Shown here: positions 16,570 through 26,197 of the stretch, piece after piece
Numbering within the stretch: the stretch's first letter is position 1
How the letters are laid out: each line of letters opens with the position of its first letter
NCBI RefSeq assembly: GCF_900129455.1
Contig: NZ_FQVU01000003.1
Span: forward strand, 434,001 to 498,000
Length of the DNA stretch: 64,000 nt
DNA from: Jatrophihabitans endophyticus
Lineage (GTDB): Bacteria > Actinomycetota > Actinomycetes > Mycobacteriales > Jatrophihabitantaceae
Direction: 5' to 3'
Notes under the pieces: generated by a model
Told to the model about the DNA's origin: nothing
Databases searched by the model: none
What the model saw: the letters and a program-made list of their open reading frames with translations, nothing else
Translations under genes and position numbers: made by a program

Positions 16570-19140
16570 ATGCAGCCGCCGTCACGCCCTGCGAAGACGA
16601 CCCAGGGGGACGCCGACACGTCCCGCGCCGCCGACGAGACCGCCGAGACCGCCGCGACCGACGCGACCGACGCGACGTCGCACCCGGGCGAGGACGCCGC
16701 GACGTCGCCGGCCGAGCCCGCGGCGGCGACGAAGCAGGCGCAGCCGCCGGCGACGGCGAAGCCCGCGGCACGACCTGCGGCGAAGACCACCGCGAAGCCC
16801 GCGGCACCGCAGCCGTCCGCCGCGCCGGCGACGTCCCCGGACTCCCCGGCCGCGGAGTTCCACCGGCGCCGGGTGCGTGACCGTCTCGCGCGCCGGCTGG
16901 TCACCACGAACCGGCAGCCCTCGGTCAAGCCCGTCCTGGAGCCGCTGCTCGCGATCCACCGCGCCGCGCACCCGAAGGCCGACGTCCGCAAGCTGCAGCG
17001 CGGCTACGACGTCGCCGAGGACTCCCACCGGGGGCAGCTGCGCAAGAGCGGCGACCCCTACATCACCCATCCGCTCGCGGTCGCGACGATCCTCGCCGAG
17101 CTCGGCATGGACACCACGACGCTGATCGCCGCCCTCCTGCACGACACGGTCGAGGACACCGGCAAGACCCTGGACAGCATTCGCGGCGAGTTCGGCGAGC
17201 AGGTCGCGCACCTCGTCGACGGCGTCACCAAGCTCGACAAGGTCAAGTACGGCCACGCCGCCGAGGCCGAGACGATCCGCAAGATGATCACCGCGATGTC
17301 GCGTGACCCTCGCGTGCTGGTCATCAAGCTCGCCGACCGGCTGCACAACATGCGCACGCTGCGCTTCCTGCCGCCGGAGAAGCAGGAGCGCAAGGCCCGC
17401 GAGACCCTCGAGGTGCTCGCGCCGCTCGCGCACCGCCTGGGCATGAACACGGTCAAGTGGGAGCTCGAGGACCTCGCGTTCGCGACCCTCTACCCGAAGC
17501 GTTACGACGAGATCGTCCGGCTCGTGGCCGAGCGGGCCCCGAGCCGCGACACCTACCTGCACGAGGTCATCGAGCGCATCAACTCCGACCTGCGCGGCGG
17601 CGGGCTCAAGGCGCAGGTCACCGGCCGGCCGAAGCACTACTACTCGATCTACCAGAAGATGATCGTGCGCGGTCGCGAGTTCACCGACATCTACGACCTC
17701 GTCGGCATCCGCGTGCTCGTGCAGGAGGAGCGTGACTGTTACGCCACGCTGGGTGTGATCCACGCGAACTGGCAGCCCGTCCCGGGCCGGTTCAAGGACT
17801 ACATCGCGATGCCGAAGTTCAACATGTACCAGTCGCTGCACACGACGGTCATCGGCCCCGGCGGCAAGCCGGTGGAGCTGCAGATCCGCACGCACGCCAT
17901 GCACCGCACGGCCGAGTTCGGCATCGCCGCCCACTGGAAGTACAAGGAGCACAAGGACGTCGCGGTCGCCGACCCGGCCGGCATGTCCGACGAGATGGGC
18001 TGGCTGCGGCTGCTGCTGGACTGGCAGCGCGAGGCGCAGGACCCCGACGAGTTCCTCGACAACCTGCGCTACGACCTCAACGCCAAGGAGGTCTACGTCT
18101 TCACCCCCAAGGGGGACGTCGTCCCGCTCCCGAGCGGGTCGACCCCGGTCGACTTCGCGTACGCGGTGCACACCGAGGTCGGCCACCGCTGCATCGGTGC
18201 GCGCGTGAACGGCAAGCTCGTCGCGCTCGAGAGCGTGCTGGACAACGGCGACAGCGTGGAGGTGTTCACCTCCAAGTCCGAGAACGCCGGCCCCTCGCGG
18301 GACTGGTTGTCCTTCGTCAAGTCGCCGCGCGCCCGCAACAAGATCAAGTCCTGGTTCGCGCGCGAGCGGCGCGAGGACGCGATCGACGCCGGCAAGGCCG
18401 CGCTGTCCAAGGCCATGCGCAAGGCGGCGCTGCCCATGCAGCGGCTGCTCGGCGGCGACCAGCTGCTCACGCTGGCGCACGACATGCACTACACCGACAT
18501 CTCCGCGCTCTACGCGGCGATCGGCGAGAACCACGTGTCGGCGCAGTCGGTGGTGCAGAAGCTGGTGGCGCAGTTCGGCGGCTCGGAGGGGTCGGTCGAG
18601 GACATCGCCGAGGCCACGATGCCCAGCGTCGACCTGCCGGTGGCCGGGGTTCGGCGCTCGAGCAGCGACGTCGGCGTCGTGGTGCGCGGTGTCAGCGACG
18701 TGTGGGTGAAGATCGCGATGTGCTGCACGCCGGTGCCCGGGGACGAGATCCTCGGCTACGTCACCCGCGGGGGCGGTGTCTCGGTGCACCGGCGGGCCTG
18801 CACCAACGCCGCGTCGCTGCTCTCGCAGCCCGAGCGGCTGGTCGAGGTCGAGTGGGCGCCGTCCAGCGGGTCGACCTTCGTGGTGTCGGTGCAGGTCGAG
18901 GCCCTGGACCGACGCGGCCTGCTCTCGGACATCACCCGGGTGCTCTCCGACGAGCGGGTCAGCATCCTGTCGGCCAACGTGACGACGAACCGCGACCGCG
19001 TGGCCGTCAGCCGTTTCACCTTCGAGATGGCCGAGGCCAAGCACCTGGACAGCCTGCTGCGCGCGATCCGCGGCGTCGAGGGGTGCTACGACGTCTACCG
19101 GGTGCACGCCGTCAACGCGACGGCCGACGTCGCCGACTGA
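16570..19140 (+). CDS. relA: bifunctional (p)ppGpp synthetase/hydrolase (RSH)
   Basis: 856 residues from the ATG. A disordered Ala/Thr/Pro-rich N-terminus (about 1-95) precedes the HD hydrolase domain with HDTVEDT (H191), the synthetase domain with [19 protein letters not shown], a TGS domain ([20 protein letters not shown]), the zinc-finger-like region with CCTPVPGD and CTNAAS, and a C-terminal ACT domain. All HD and synthetase blocks look intact, so both activities are expected. The ribosome site GAGGGGG suits an in-frame CTG at 16552 better than this ATG, so the protein may be six residues longer. It transcribes away from apt and converges on the cyclophilin gene. Confidence 0.95.
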   Translation: MQPPSRPAKTTQGDADTSRAADETAETAATDATDATSHPGEDAATSPAEPAAATKQAQPPATAKPAARPAAKTTAKPAAPQPSAAPATSPDSPAAEFHRRRVRDRLARRLVTTNRQPSVKPVLEPLLAIHRAAHPKADVRKLQRGYDVAEDSHRGQLRKSGDPYITHPLAVATILAELGMDTTTLIAALLHDTVEDTGKTLDSIRGEFGEQVAHLVDGVTKLDKVKYGHAAEAETIRKMITAMSRDPRVLVIKLADRLHNMRTLRFLPPEKQERKARETLEVLAPLAHRLGMNTVKWELEDLAFATLYPKRYDEIVRLVAERAPSRDTYLHEVIERINSDLRGGGLKAQVTGRPKHYYSIYQKMIVRGREFTDIYDLVGIRVLVQEERDCYATLGVIHANWQPVPGRFKDYIAMPKFNMYQSLHTTVIGPGGKPVELQIRTHAMHRTAEFGIAAHWKYKEHKDVAVADPAGMSDEMGWLRLLLDWQREAQDPDEFLDNLRYDLNAKEVYVFTPKGDVVPLPSGSTPVDFAYAVHTEVGHRCIGARVNGKLVALESVLDNGDSVEVFTSKSENAGPSRDWLSFVKSPRARNKIKSWFARERREDAIDAGKAALSKAMRKAALPMQRLLGGDQLLTLAHDMHYTDISALYAAIGENHVSAQSVVQKLVAQFGGSEGSVEDIAEATMPSVDLPVAGVRRSSSDVGVVVRGVSDVWVKIAMCCTPVPGDEILGYVTRGGGVSVHRRACTNAASLLSQPERLVEVEWAPSSGSTFVVSVQVEALDRRGLLSDITRVLSDERVSILSANVTTNRDRVAVSRFTFEMAEAKHLDSLLRAIRGVEGCYDVYRVHAVNATADVAD

Positions 19141-19148
19141 CACCCCGC

Positions 19149-19174
19149 CATCCTCCTGCGCCTCGCGCGGGATG
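19149..19174 (+). terminator. hairpin between convergent relA and cyclophilin genes
   Basis: CATCC (19149-19153) pairs with GGATG (19170-19174), enclosing a further GC-rich stem around GCGC-CTC-GCGC. It lies in the 62-nt gap between two convergent stops and has no U-tract, so it could serve both directions as an actinobacterial hairpin-only terminator. Confidence 0.45.
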
Positions 19175-19202
19175 ACGCGGTGCGGCGGCGCCCGGTCGCG
19201 GG

Positions 19203-20039
19203 CTAGGAGGTCAGCTTCTGCAGCGTCACCGGCAGGGCAGGCTTGCCGTCGCTGCCGCCGCCGCTGACGCCCTTGGCCGCGACCTTGGTGACGACGTCCA
19301 GCCCGGACGACACCGTCCCGAAGACGGTGTACTTCGGGTCGAGCGTGGAGTCGCGGTAGACGACGAAGAACTGGCTGCCGTTGGTGTCGGTGCCGGCGTT
19401 GGCCATGGCGAGCACGCCCTTGGTGTACTTCTCCTTGCCGGTCAGCTCGTCGGCGAAGGAGTAGCCCGGGCCGCCCGATCCGGAGGCGGTCGGGTCGCCG
19501 CACTGCAGCACGTACAGGCTCGGGCCGGTGGTGAGGCGGTGGCACGAGGTGGCGTCGAAGTACTTCTGCTTCGTCAGCGACAGGAAGCTCGCGACCGCGC
19601 ACGGCGCCTTGGCGCGATCCAGCGTGAACGTCATCGTCCCCCGGGACGTCTGGACCCGGACCTTCGCGGTGCCCTTGCGTGACGGCGTCGTGCTGCTCGG
19701 CACGCTCACCTGCTTGGCGGCGGTGCCGGACTTCGTCCAGGTGCACGGATACGCCGCGGCCGGCTTGCTGCTGCTCGATGCCGATGCCGATGCCGATGCC
19801 GATGCCGATGCGGATGCCGACTCCGTCGCGGACGGGCTGGGGGAGGAGGCGGTGGTGTCGTCGTCGTCCCCGCTCGTCCCGACGAGCAGCGCGATGACGG
19901 CGCCGACGACGACGAGCACGCCGACGATCGACACGATCACGTTCAGCCGCCTGCGGCGGGCGGCGCGCTCCTGGCGCCGCTCGACCTGGCGCTGCAGCCG
20001 GCGCCGCTCGGCCGCGCGCCGCTGCTTGTCCGTGGGCAC
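19203..20039 (-). CDS. membrane-anchored cyclophilin-type peptidyl-prolyl isomerase
   Basis: 278 residues. A basic cytoplasmic N-terminus rich in Arg and Gln (1-31) leads to one membrane helix (about 32-53), an Asp and Ser/Ala low-complexity linker (about 54-95) and a cyclophilin domain: VRVQTSRGTMTFTLD, YFDATSCHRLTTG, NGSQFFVVYRD and YTVFGTVSSGLDV. The domain faces outside and would speed folding of exported proteins. The conserved cyclophilin loop FHRV is SCHRL here, as in related actinobacterial forms. It follows the FKBP gene by 3 bp and shares its N-terminal anchor design, so the two form an operon. The linker is encoded by a 6-bp repeat at 19777-19818. Confidence 0.92.
   Translation of the reverse strand: MPTDKQRRAAERRRLQRQVERRQERAARRRRLNVIVSIVGVLVVVGAVIALLVGTSGDDDDTTASSPSPSATESASASASASASASASSSSKPAAAYPCTWTKSGTAAKQVSVPSSTTPSRKGTAKVRVQTSRGTMTFTLDRAKAPCAVASFLSLTKQKYFDATSCHRLTTGPSLYVLQCGDPTASGSGGPGYSFADELTGKEKYTKGVLAMANAGTDTNGSQFFVVYRDSTLDPKYTVFGTVSSGLDVVTKVAAKGVSGGGSDGKPALPVTLQKLTS
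19777..19818 (+). repeat. 6-bp tandem repeat GATGCC inside the cyclophilin linker
   Basis: Seven consecutive hexamers, six GATGCC and one GATGCG, run from 19777 to 19818. On the coding (minus) strand they specify alternating Ser-Ala. Slippage at such a tract would change linker length by two residues per unit and keep the frame. Confidence 0.9.
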
Positions 20040-20042
20040 GGG

Positions 20043-20765
20043 TCAGCCGACCTTCGTGAGGTCGATGACGAAGACCAGCGCGGAGTTGGCGGGGATCCCG
20101 TTGTTGGCCTGGGCGCCGTAGCCGAGCGCGGCGGGCATGACGACGATGCGCCGACCGCCCACCTTCATCGGCTTGACGGCCTTGCCGTTGCCCCCGATGC
20201 CCTGCGTGAACCCGGGCACGACCTGCTGCAGGTTGAACGGCGCCGCCTTGCCGCGCGACCACGACGAGTCGAACTGGGTGCCCTTGCGGTAGAGCTGGCC
20301 GGTGTACTGGACCGTGACGTTCGACGTCAGTGCCGGCGCCTTGCCCTTCCCGACGACGAGGTCCTTGACCAGCAGCGCCTTGGGGTCGGCCTTGCCGGCC
20401 GAGCACACCTTGGGCTCCTTCTTCAGGTTCGTCGGGTTGGCGACCGTCACGCCCTGGAACGTGACGGCACCCTTGAGCTTCGCGACGTCGTCGCAGTTCG
20501 CGGCCGCCGCGGCCGTGCTCGAGGCCGCCGCGCTCGACGACGCCGTCTTCGACGGCTGACCGCCGGACTGCGCGGACGTGTCGTCGTCCCCGCCCGACGT
20601 GCCGGCGATCACGGCGACGACCACGACGGCGATGACGACGAGCGTCCCCACGACGGAGGCGATGAGGGTGAGCCGCTTGCGAGCAGCCTCGCGCTGGCGA
20701 CGCTGGTCGAGCTGGCGCTGCAGGCGCAGCCGTTCGGCGTCGCGGCGCTGCTTGTTCGTCGCCAC
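20043..20765 (-). CDS. membrane-anchored FKBP-type peptidyl-prolyl isomerase
   Basis: 240 residues. The N-terminus TNKQRRDAERLRLQRQL is basic and closely resembles that of the adjacent cyclophilin, followed by a membrane helix (about 33-54), an Asp/Ser/Ala linker and an extracytoplasmic domain. The FKBP core is seen in VTVQYTGQLYRKGTQFDSSW, the VVPGFTQGI region and MPAALGYGAQANNGIPANS. FKBPs catalyse cis-trans isomerisation of X-Pro bonds. GTG start with AGGAGG 7 nt upstream and a TAGACT promoter element. Two different PPIase folds behind matching anchors suggest a chaperone pair at the outer face of the membrane. Confidence 0.93.
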   Translation of the reverse strand: MATNKQRRDAERLRLQRQLDQRRQREAARKRLTLIASVVGTLVVIAVVVVAVIAGTSGGDDDTSAQSGGQPSKTASSSAAASSTAAAAANCDDVAKLKGAVTFQGVTVANPTNLKKEPKVCSAGKADPKALLVKDLVVGKGKAPALTSNVTVQYTGQLYRKGTQFDSSWSRGKAAPFNLQQVVPGFTQGIGGNGKAVKPMKVGGRRIVVMPAALGYGAQANNGIPANSALVFVIDLTKVG

Positions 20766-20803
20766 CGGCGGTCCTCCTGGGGAGTCGGAACAAAACCTCC
20801 GGC

Positions 20804-20809
20804 AGTCTA
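20804..20809 (-). promoter_or_regulatory. -10 element TAGACT for the FKBP-cyclophilin operon
   Basis: On the minus strand TAGACT lies 38 nt before the FKBP GTG, leaving a short leader that contains the AGGAGG ribosome site. Confidence 0.6.
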
Positions 20810-20858
20810 CGGAAACCGCCCCGGTGTCACCTGAGCAGACCGCCCGGCGGTCGCTCGG

Positions 20859-20864
20859 TAGGGT
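20859..20864 (+). promoter_or_regulatory. -10 element TAGGGT for the MBL-hisS-aspS operon
   Basis: TAGGGT lies 41 nt before the GTG at 20906, with AGGAG (20892-20896) in the leader. It faces away from the FKBP promoter about 50 bp to the left. Confidence 0.55.
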
Positions 20865-20905
20865 GAAGCGTTCCTCGCCGCCGACATCGTCAGGAGTGTC
20901 CCGCC

Positions 20906-21565
20906 GTGCTCATCGCGGGCTTCCCGTCCGAGGCGACCGCGACCAACTGCTACGTCGTGGCCCCGGCCGCCGGGGAGCAGTGCGTGGTCATCGACCCCGG
21001 TATCGGCGTCACCGGGCAGCTCGACGAGGTGATCGCCGAGCACCGGCTGCACCCCGTCGCCGTGCTGCTGACCCACGGCCACTTCGACCACACCTTCTCG
21101 GTGCTGCCGGTGTGCCAGGCGCGCGACGTCCCCGCCTACATCCACCCCGGCGACCGCCCGCAGCTGGCCGATCCGTGGTCCGGCGTGGGCATGCCGAAGG
21201 GCACGCCGCTGTTCGGGATGCTCACCGCGGCCGAGCCCGACGACGTCGTCGAGCTCGCCGACGCCTCGACCGTCCCGCTCGCCGGGCTCGAGTTCGGGGT
21301 GCGGCACGCGCCGGGTCACAGCCTCGGCTCGGTCGTGTTCGACCTGCCCACCGGGGACGAGCCGGTGCTCTTCGCCGGCGATGTCCTGTTCGCGGGCTCG
21401 ATCGGTCGCACCGACCTGCCCGGCGGCTCGATGGCGGACATGACGAGCTCGCTGCGGCGGGTCGTCCTGCCCATGGCCGACGCCACCGTGGTGCTGCCCG
21501 GCCACGGGCCGCAGACCACGATCGAACGCGAACGCGCCACCAACCCCTACCTGCAGGATCTCTGA
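20906..21565 (+). CDS. metallo-beta-lactamase-fold hydrolase (glyoxalase II-like)
   Basis: 219 residues. The metal motif THGHFDHT, the downstream HAPGHSLGSV histidine, ELLFAGDVLF-like FAGDVLFAGSIGRTDLPGG aspartate region and the final PGHGPQTTI histidine make a complete binuclear site. The pattern is that of glyoxalase II-like thioester hydrolases; a homologue lies next to relA and hisS in mycobacteria. The substrate is not known for these actinobacterial proteins, which occur in organisms using mycothiol instead of glutathione. GTG start with AGGAG 9 nt upstream. Three nt separate it from hisS. Confidence 0.88.
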   Translation: MLIAGFPSEATATNCYVVAPAAGEQCVVIDPGIGVTGQLDEVIAEHRLHPVAVLLTHGHFDHTFSVLPVCQARDVPAYIHPGDRPQLADPWSGVGMPKGTPLFGMLTAAEPDDVVELADASTVPLAGLEFGVRHAPGHSLGSVVFDLPTGDEPVLFAGDVLFAGSIGRTDLPGGSMADMTSSLRRVVLPMADATVVLPGHGPQTTIERERATNPYLQDL

Positions 21566-21568
21566 CCC

Positions 21569-22897
21569 ATGGTCTCCGGATTCCCCGAACTGCTGCCCGG
21601 CCAGCGATTCGTCGAGCTCGCCGTGCTCGACCGGCTGCGCTCGACCTTCGAGCTGCACGGCTTCGCCCCCCTCGAGACGCCGGCGGCCGAGCCGCTGGAC
21701 ACCCTGCTGCGCAAGGGCGAGATCGACAAGGAGGTCTACGTCCTGCGCCGGCTGCAGGCGGGCGACGACGCGTCGGACTCCGGGCTCGGCCTGCACTACG
21801 ACCTCACCGTGCCGTTCGCCCGCTACGTGCTCGAGCACGCCGGGCACCTGGAGTTCCCGTTCCGCCGCTACCAGATCCAGAAGGTGTGGCGCGGCGAGCG
21901 GCCACAGCAGGGGCGCTACCGCGAGTTCACGCAGGCCGACATCGACATCGTCGCCCGCGACACGCTGCCCTTCCACCACGACGTCGAGATCGCCCGGGTC
22001 ATGGCCGAGGCCCTCGCGGCGCTGGACTTCCTGCCACCGCTCACGCTGCAGGTGAACAACCGACGGCTGATCGAGGGCTTCTACCTCGGCATCGGTGCCC
22101 CGCACGTCGGCGCCGTCATGCGCGAGATCGACAAGCTGGACAAGGTCTCGGTCGACCAGGTGCGCGCGCTGCTCACCGGGGTCGCCGACCTGGACGAGGG
22201 GCAGGCCGACGTCTGCCTGCGGCTGGCCGAGATCCGCTCGACCGACACGTCCTTCGTCGACGAGGTGCGCGCGCTGGGTGTCGAGCACGAGTTGCTGGCG
22301 CAGGGGCTCGACGAGCTCGCGGCGGTGATCGAGGGCGCCGCCGCGATCGAGGGCGTGACGGTGGAGGCCGACCTGCGCATCGCGCGCGGCCTCGACTACT
22401 ACACCGGCACCGTCTTCGAGACCCGGATGTCCGGCTGGGAGTCGCTGGGCTCGATCTGCTCCGGCGGCCGGTACGACGCGCTCGCCTCCGACGGCAGGAG
22501 CACCTACCCGGGCGTCGGCATCTCCCTCGGCGTCACCCGGTTGCTCATGCCGCTGTTCCAGAGCGGCGAGCTCACCGGTTCGCGCGCCGTCCCGTCGGCC
22601 GTGCTCGTCGCGCTGCCGAGCGAGGACGCCCGCGCCGCGTCCGACGACACCGCGCAGGCGTTGCGGCGCCGGGGGATCGCGGCCGAGGTCGCGGCGACCC
22701 CGCAGAAGTTCGGCAAGCAGATCCGCTACGCCGAGCGACGGGGCATCCCGTTCGTCTGGTTCCCCGGTGCCGCCGGTGCGCCGGACGAGGTCAAGGACAT
22801 CCGCTCCGGCGAGCAGCACGAGGCCGACGCCACGACCTGGACACCCCCTGAATCCGACCTGCGCCCGCAGGTGATCGCAACGAAGGTTGACCGATGA
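21569..22897 (+). CDS. hisS: histidyl-tRNA synthetase, unusual archaeal/eukaryal-like form
   Basis: 442 residues. HisRS charges tRNA-His. Class II motifs are present: [32 protein letters not shown] (motif 2), [13 protein letters not shown] (HisA) and CSGGRYDAL (HisB), with the anticodon domain from about residue 345. Features such as [11 protein letters not shown] in place of the usual KGTRD start, [14 protein letters not shown] and [12 protein letters not shown] look closer to archaeal and eukaryal HisRS than to the common bacterial type (for example Mycobacterium). The assignment as HisRS is secure; the subfamily is inferred from memory of these motifs. It overlaps aspS by ATGA. Confidence 0.93.
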   Translation: MVSGFPELLPGQRFVELAVLDRLRSTFELHGFAPLETPAAEPLDTLLRKGEIDKEVYVLRRLQAGDDASDSGLGLHYDLTVPFARYVLEHAGHLEFPFRRYQIQKVWRGERPQQGRYREFTQADIDIVARDTLPFHHDVEIARVMAEALAALDFLPPLTLQVNNRRLIEGFYLGIGAPHVGAVMREIDKLDKVSVDQVRALLTGVADLDEGQADVCLRLAEIRSTDTSFVDEVRALGVEHELLAQGLDELAAVIEGAAAIEGVTVEADLRIARGLDYYTGTVFETRMSGWESLGSICSGGRYDALASDGRSTYPGVGISLGVTRLLMPLFQSGELTGSRAVPSAVLVALPSEDARAASDDTAQALRRRGIAAEVAATPQKFGKQIRYAERRGIPFVWFPGAAGAPDEVKDIRSGEQHEADATTWTPPESDLRPQVIATKVDR

Positions 22898-24696
22898 TCC
22901 GAACCCACGACGCGGGCACGCTCCGCGCGTCCGACGCAGGCACGACCGTCACCCTGGCCGGGTGGGTGGCGACCCGGCGCGACCACGGTGGCGTCACCTT
23001 CATCGACCTGCGTGACGCGTCGGGCGTCGTGCAGGTCGTGGTGCGGGAGAACGAGCTGGCCCACGGCCTGCGCAACGAATGGGTGCTGAAGGTGACCGGC
23101 GAGGTCCGCAGCCGCGACGCGCAGAACGTCAACCCCAACCTGCCCACCGGCGAGGTCGAGGTCGCGGCCACCGCCGTCGAGGTGCTGAACGAGGCCGCCG
23201 CGCTGCCCTTCCAGCTCGACGCCCATGCCGAGGTCGGCGAGGAGGCGCGGCTGCGCTATCGCTACCTCGATCTGCGCCGCGCCGAGCCCGCTGCGGCGAT
23301 CCGGCTGCGCAGCAAGGTGAACCAGGCCGCCCGGGACGTCCTGCTCGACCGCGACTTCGTCGAGATCGAGACGCCGACGCTCACCCGCTCCACCCCCGAG
23401 GGCGCCCGCGACTTCCTCGTCCCCGCGCGGCTGCGGCCGGGCAGCTGGTACGCGCTGCCGCAGTCGCCGCAGCTGTTCAAGCAGCTGCTCATGGTGGCGG
23501 GCATGGAGCGCTACTTCCAGATCGCCCGCTGCTACCGCGACGAGGACTTCCGCGCCGACCGGCAGCCGGAGTTCACCCAGCTCGACATCGAGATGAGCTT
23601 CGTCGACCAGGACGACGTCATCGCGCTCGCCGAGGCGGTGCTGCGCGCGCTGTGGCAGCTCATCGGCCACGAGGTCGGCGAGATCCCGCGGATGACCTAC
23701 GCCGACTCCATGCGCCGCTACGGCTCCGACAAGCCCGACCTGCGCTTCGACCTCGAGCTCGTCGAGTGCACCGACTTCTTCGCCGACACCCCGTTCCGGG
23801 TGTTCCAGGCGCCGTACGTGGGTGCGGTCGTCATGGCGGGCGGCGCGTCGCAGCCGCGTCGCACCCTCGACGGCTGGCAGGAGTTCGCCAAGCAGCGCGG
23901 GCACCGGGGCCTGGCGTACGTCCTCGTGGGGGAGGACGGCGAGCTCGGCGGACCGGTCGCCAAGAACCTGTCCGACGCCGAACGCGCCGGCATCGTCGCC
24001 CACGTCGGGGCGAAGCCGGGCGACTGCGTGTTCTTCGCCGCGGGCACACCGTCCTCGGCTCGCGGGCTGCTCGGCGCCACCCGCCTCGAGATCGGCCGCC
24101 GGCTCGGGCTGATCGACGAGAACGCCTGGTCGTTCCTCTGGATCGTCGACGCCCCGCTGTTCGAGCCGGCCTCCGAGGCGGTCGCCTCCGGCGACGTCGC
24201 GGTCGGCAGCGGCGCATGGACGGCCGTCCACCACGCCTTCACCTCGCCCAGGCCCGAGTCGCTGGACACCTTCGACACCGACCCGGGCTCGGCGCTCGCG
24301 TACGCCTACGACATCGTCTGCAACGGCAACGAGATCGGCGGCGGGTCGATCCGTATCCACCGCCGCGACGTGCAGGAGCGCGTCTTCCGGATCATGGGGT
24401 TGGACGACGCGCAGGCCCAGGAGAAGTTCGGCTTCCTGCTCGACGCGTTCAGCTACGGCGCGCCGCCGCACGGCGGCATCGCCTTCGGCTGGGACCGCAT
24501 CTGCGCGCTGCTGTCCGGCGCGGACTCCATCCGCGACGTCATCGCCTTCCCCAAGTCCGGCGGCGGGTACGACCCGCTGACCGCCGCGCCCGCGCCGATC
24601 ACGCCCGAGCAGCGCAAGGAGGCCGGTGTCGACGCCGAGCCGGCGAAGGACGAGCCGGCGAAGGACAGGCCGGCGAAGGACGGGTCCGATGAGTGA
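22894..24696 (+). CDS. aspS: aspartyl-tRNA synthetase
   Basis: 600 residues, the bacterial-type AspRS. The OB-fold anticodon domain starts with [22 protein letters not shown]; the class II core contains [20 protein letters not shown], motif 2 [20 protein letters not shown] and motif 3 [10 protein letters not shown], with the GAD insertion domain between. The C-terminus carries a repetitive Pro-Ala-Lys-Asp tail (about 581-600) encoded by three 15-bp repeats. hisS-aspS adjacency is a conserved bacterial arrangement. The next gene starts 8 bp before this stop. Confidence 0.97.
   Translation: MIRTHDAGTLRASDAGTTVTLAGWVATRRDHGGVTFIDLRDASGVVQVVVRENELAHGLRNEWVLKVTGEVRSRDAQNVNPNLPTGEVEVAATAVEVLNEAAALPFQLDAHAEVGEEARLRYRYLDLRRAEPAAAIRLRSKVNQAARDVLLDRDFVEIETPTLTRSTPEGARDFLVPARLRPGSWYALPQSPQLFKQLLMVAGMERYFQIARCYRDEDFRADRQPEFTQLDIEMSFVDQDDVIALAEAVLRALWQLIGHEVGEIPRMTYADSMRRYGSDKPDLRFDLELVECTDFFADTPFRVFQAPYVGAVVMAGGASQPRRTLDGWQEFAKQRGHRGLAYVLVGEDGELGGPVAKNLSDAERAGIVAHVGAKPGDCVFFAAGTPSSARGLLGATRLEIGRRLGLIDENAWSFLWIVDAPLFEPASEAVASGDVAVGSGAWTAVHHAFTSPRPESLDTFDTDPGSALAYAYDIVCNGNEIGGGSIRIHRRDVQERVFRIMGLDDAQAQEKFGFLLDAFSYGAPPHGGIAFGWDRICALLSGADSIRDVIAFPKSGGGYDPLTAAPAPITPEQRKEAGVDAEPAKDEPAKDRPAKDGSDE
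24637..24681 (+). repeat. three 15-bp repeats encoding the aspS tail
   Basis: GAGCCGGCGAAGGAC occurs twice exactly (24637-24651, 24652-24666) and once with AGG as first codon (24667-24681). Each unit codes for (E/R)PAKD. It lies beyond the conserved aspS core. Confidence 0.9.
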
Positions 24697-25123
24697 CATG
24701 AACCAGCGCATCATCGACGAGTTCCACACGAAGGACGGCATCGTCTCCGGGCCGTTCGACGGCGCGAACATCGTGCTGCTGCACCACACCGGCCGTCGGT
24801 CCGGCACCGGATACGTCGCGCCCGTCGTGTGGTTCGCGGGGCCGCCCGGCGCGATCCACGTGGTCGCGTCGGCCGCCGGGGCGCCCACCCACCCGCAGTG
24901 GTACGAGAACCTGGTCGCGGCGGGCCGGGCCACCGTCGAGGTCGGCCGGGGCGACGGCGTCGGCGGCATCGACACCCACGACGTGACCGTCCGCGAGCTC
25001 GACGGCGAGGAGCGCGACCGCGTCTACGCCGACATCGTGCGGCAGGCCCCGTTCTTCGGCACCTACGCGGAGAAGACGGCGGGCGTGCGCACCATCCCGG
25101 TCCTGGAGTTGACGCGATCATGA
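24689..25123 (+). CDS. DDN-family F420-dependent oxidoreductase-like protein
   Basis: 144 residues. The pattern [19 protein letters not shown] is the FMN/F420-binding signature of the deazaflavin-dependent nitroreductase (DDN) family, followed by [10 protein letters not shown], typical for the C-terminal half. Family members use reduced F420 to reduce quinones or other acceptors; F420 is common in actinobacteria, and the substrate here is unknown. The ATG at 24689 overlaps aspS by 8 bp; an ATG at 24698 would drop three residues. The stop overlaps the next start (ATGA), so it travels with the aspS operon. Confidence 0.88.
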   Translation: MSDMNQRIIDEFHTKDGIVSGPFDGANIVLLHHTGRRSGTGYVAPVVWFAGPPGAIHVVASAAGAPTHPQWYENLVAAGRATVEVGRGDGVGGIDTHDVTVRELDGEERDRVYADIVRQAPFFGTYAEKTAGVRTIPVLELTRS

Positions 25124-26019
25124 GCTCGCCCACCGACATCCCCGGCTTCGGGGGCGGCCACCCCGATCCCGTCGACCCGTCCGCCGGTCCCGACGCGGCC
25201 GGCGGGATCCGCAACGACGCGGTGCGGGCCGCGCTGGACGCGTCGGCCGAGTCGCCGGGGCCGCGGACGAGCGTCGACATCCTGCGCCACTGCCTGTTCG
25301 GCTACCTGCTGCTGGACGTCACGGGCTCGGAGATCACGGTGACCGACGAGGGCGAGGTCGCGCCCGGTTCGACGATCTCGGTACGCGGCGGCGAGGGCCC
25401 GGACGGTCAGCCGGCGATCTTCGCCTACACCTCGCACGACGAGATCGTGCGGATGTACCCGCCCGAGGGACCGGGGGACGGCATCGAGGTGCAGTCCCTG
25501 GTCCAGGACGCCGCGGGCGTGCTGGAGCTCGCCCGCGCGCAGGAGGCCGGCTGGCTCTACCTCGACCCCGCCGGGCCGAGCGCGGCACTGGCGGCCGAGG
25601 ACATCGACTTCGCGCTCCGGGTGCCCCGCAACGACGCCGTCCGGGCGACGCTCGAGCCCGGCGTGCCCCGCGCCGAGCTGCTCGCCGCGCTCACGGCGGA
25701 GGGGCCGCTCTCCCTCGCGGTCATCGCGCCCGACGTCGAACCCGGCGTCGCCGAGGAGGGCACCCAGGTGCAGGTGCGCACCGTCGACGCCCCGGAGCTC
25801 ACCGACGGCGCGCAGGCGCTCGCCGTCTTCACCTCCGGTCCCGAGGTCGTGGCCAGCGCGCCCGAGGACCGGATCGCGACGCAGACCGCCGCCGACGTCG
25901 TCGAGCTGGCCCGCGAGGGCGGCTTCGCCGGGCTGCTGATCAACCCGGCCGGGCCGTGGGCCTACGTGAGCGCCGACGAGCTGGCCGGGCTCGACACCGC
26001 GGGCGGCGCGGGGGAGTAG
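25120..26019 (+). CDS. SseB-like protein with two tandem domains
   Basis: 299 residues, very acidic, no signal peptide. After a Pro/Gly-rich N-terminus two similar halves follow. Both contain a RNDAVRA block (about 27 and 170), a strand region ending in FAYTSHDEIV or AVFTSGPEVV, and a closing WLYLDPAGPSA or LLINPAGPWA block. That order is the SseB N-terminal domain pattern seen twice. SseB was named for serine sensitivity enhancement, but the biochemical role is unclear. It overlaps the DDN gene by ATGA. A 178-nt gap follows in which I see nothing definite. Confidence 0.8.
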   Translation: MSSPTDIPGFGGGHPDPVDPSAGPDAAGGIRNDAVRAALDASAESPGPRTSVDILRHCLFGYLLLDVTGSEITVTDEGEVAPGSTISVRGGEGPDGQPAIFAYTSHDEIVRMYPPEGPGDGIEVQSLVQDAAGVLELARAQEAGWLYLDPAGPSAALAAEDIDFALRVPRNDAVRATLEPGVPRAELLAALTAEGPLSLAVIAPDVEPGVAEEGTQVQVRTVDAPELTDGAQALAVFTSGPEVVASAPEDRIATQTAADVVELAREGGFAGLLINPAGPWAYVSADELAGLDTAGGAGE

Positions 26020-26197
26020 CCGGGCCCGGGCGTGCCCGGTCTGCCCCGTTCGCCCGCCCGCCGGTCAAGGTGCTGCTGTGCCGGCGTCAACTCGCTCTTA
26101 AGTCCCGCTGTGGACGCTGCGGTCCGCGACGCACCGGCCGATGCAGGGGACGAGCCGGCCGCCGGTGCCGGTGTCGTTCCCGAGGAGAGGACCAGCC

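Noticed and set aside
16582-20793. Very long open frame on the minus strand opposite relA
   Set aside because: It is a by-product of GC-rich third positions in relA. The protein would be Arg/Ala/Gly-rich with no domain motif and would run over the FKBP and cyclophilin genes.
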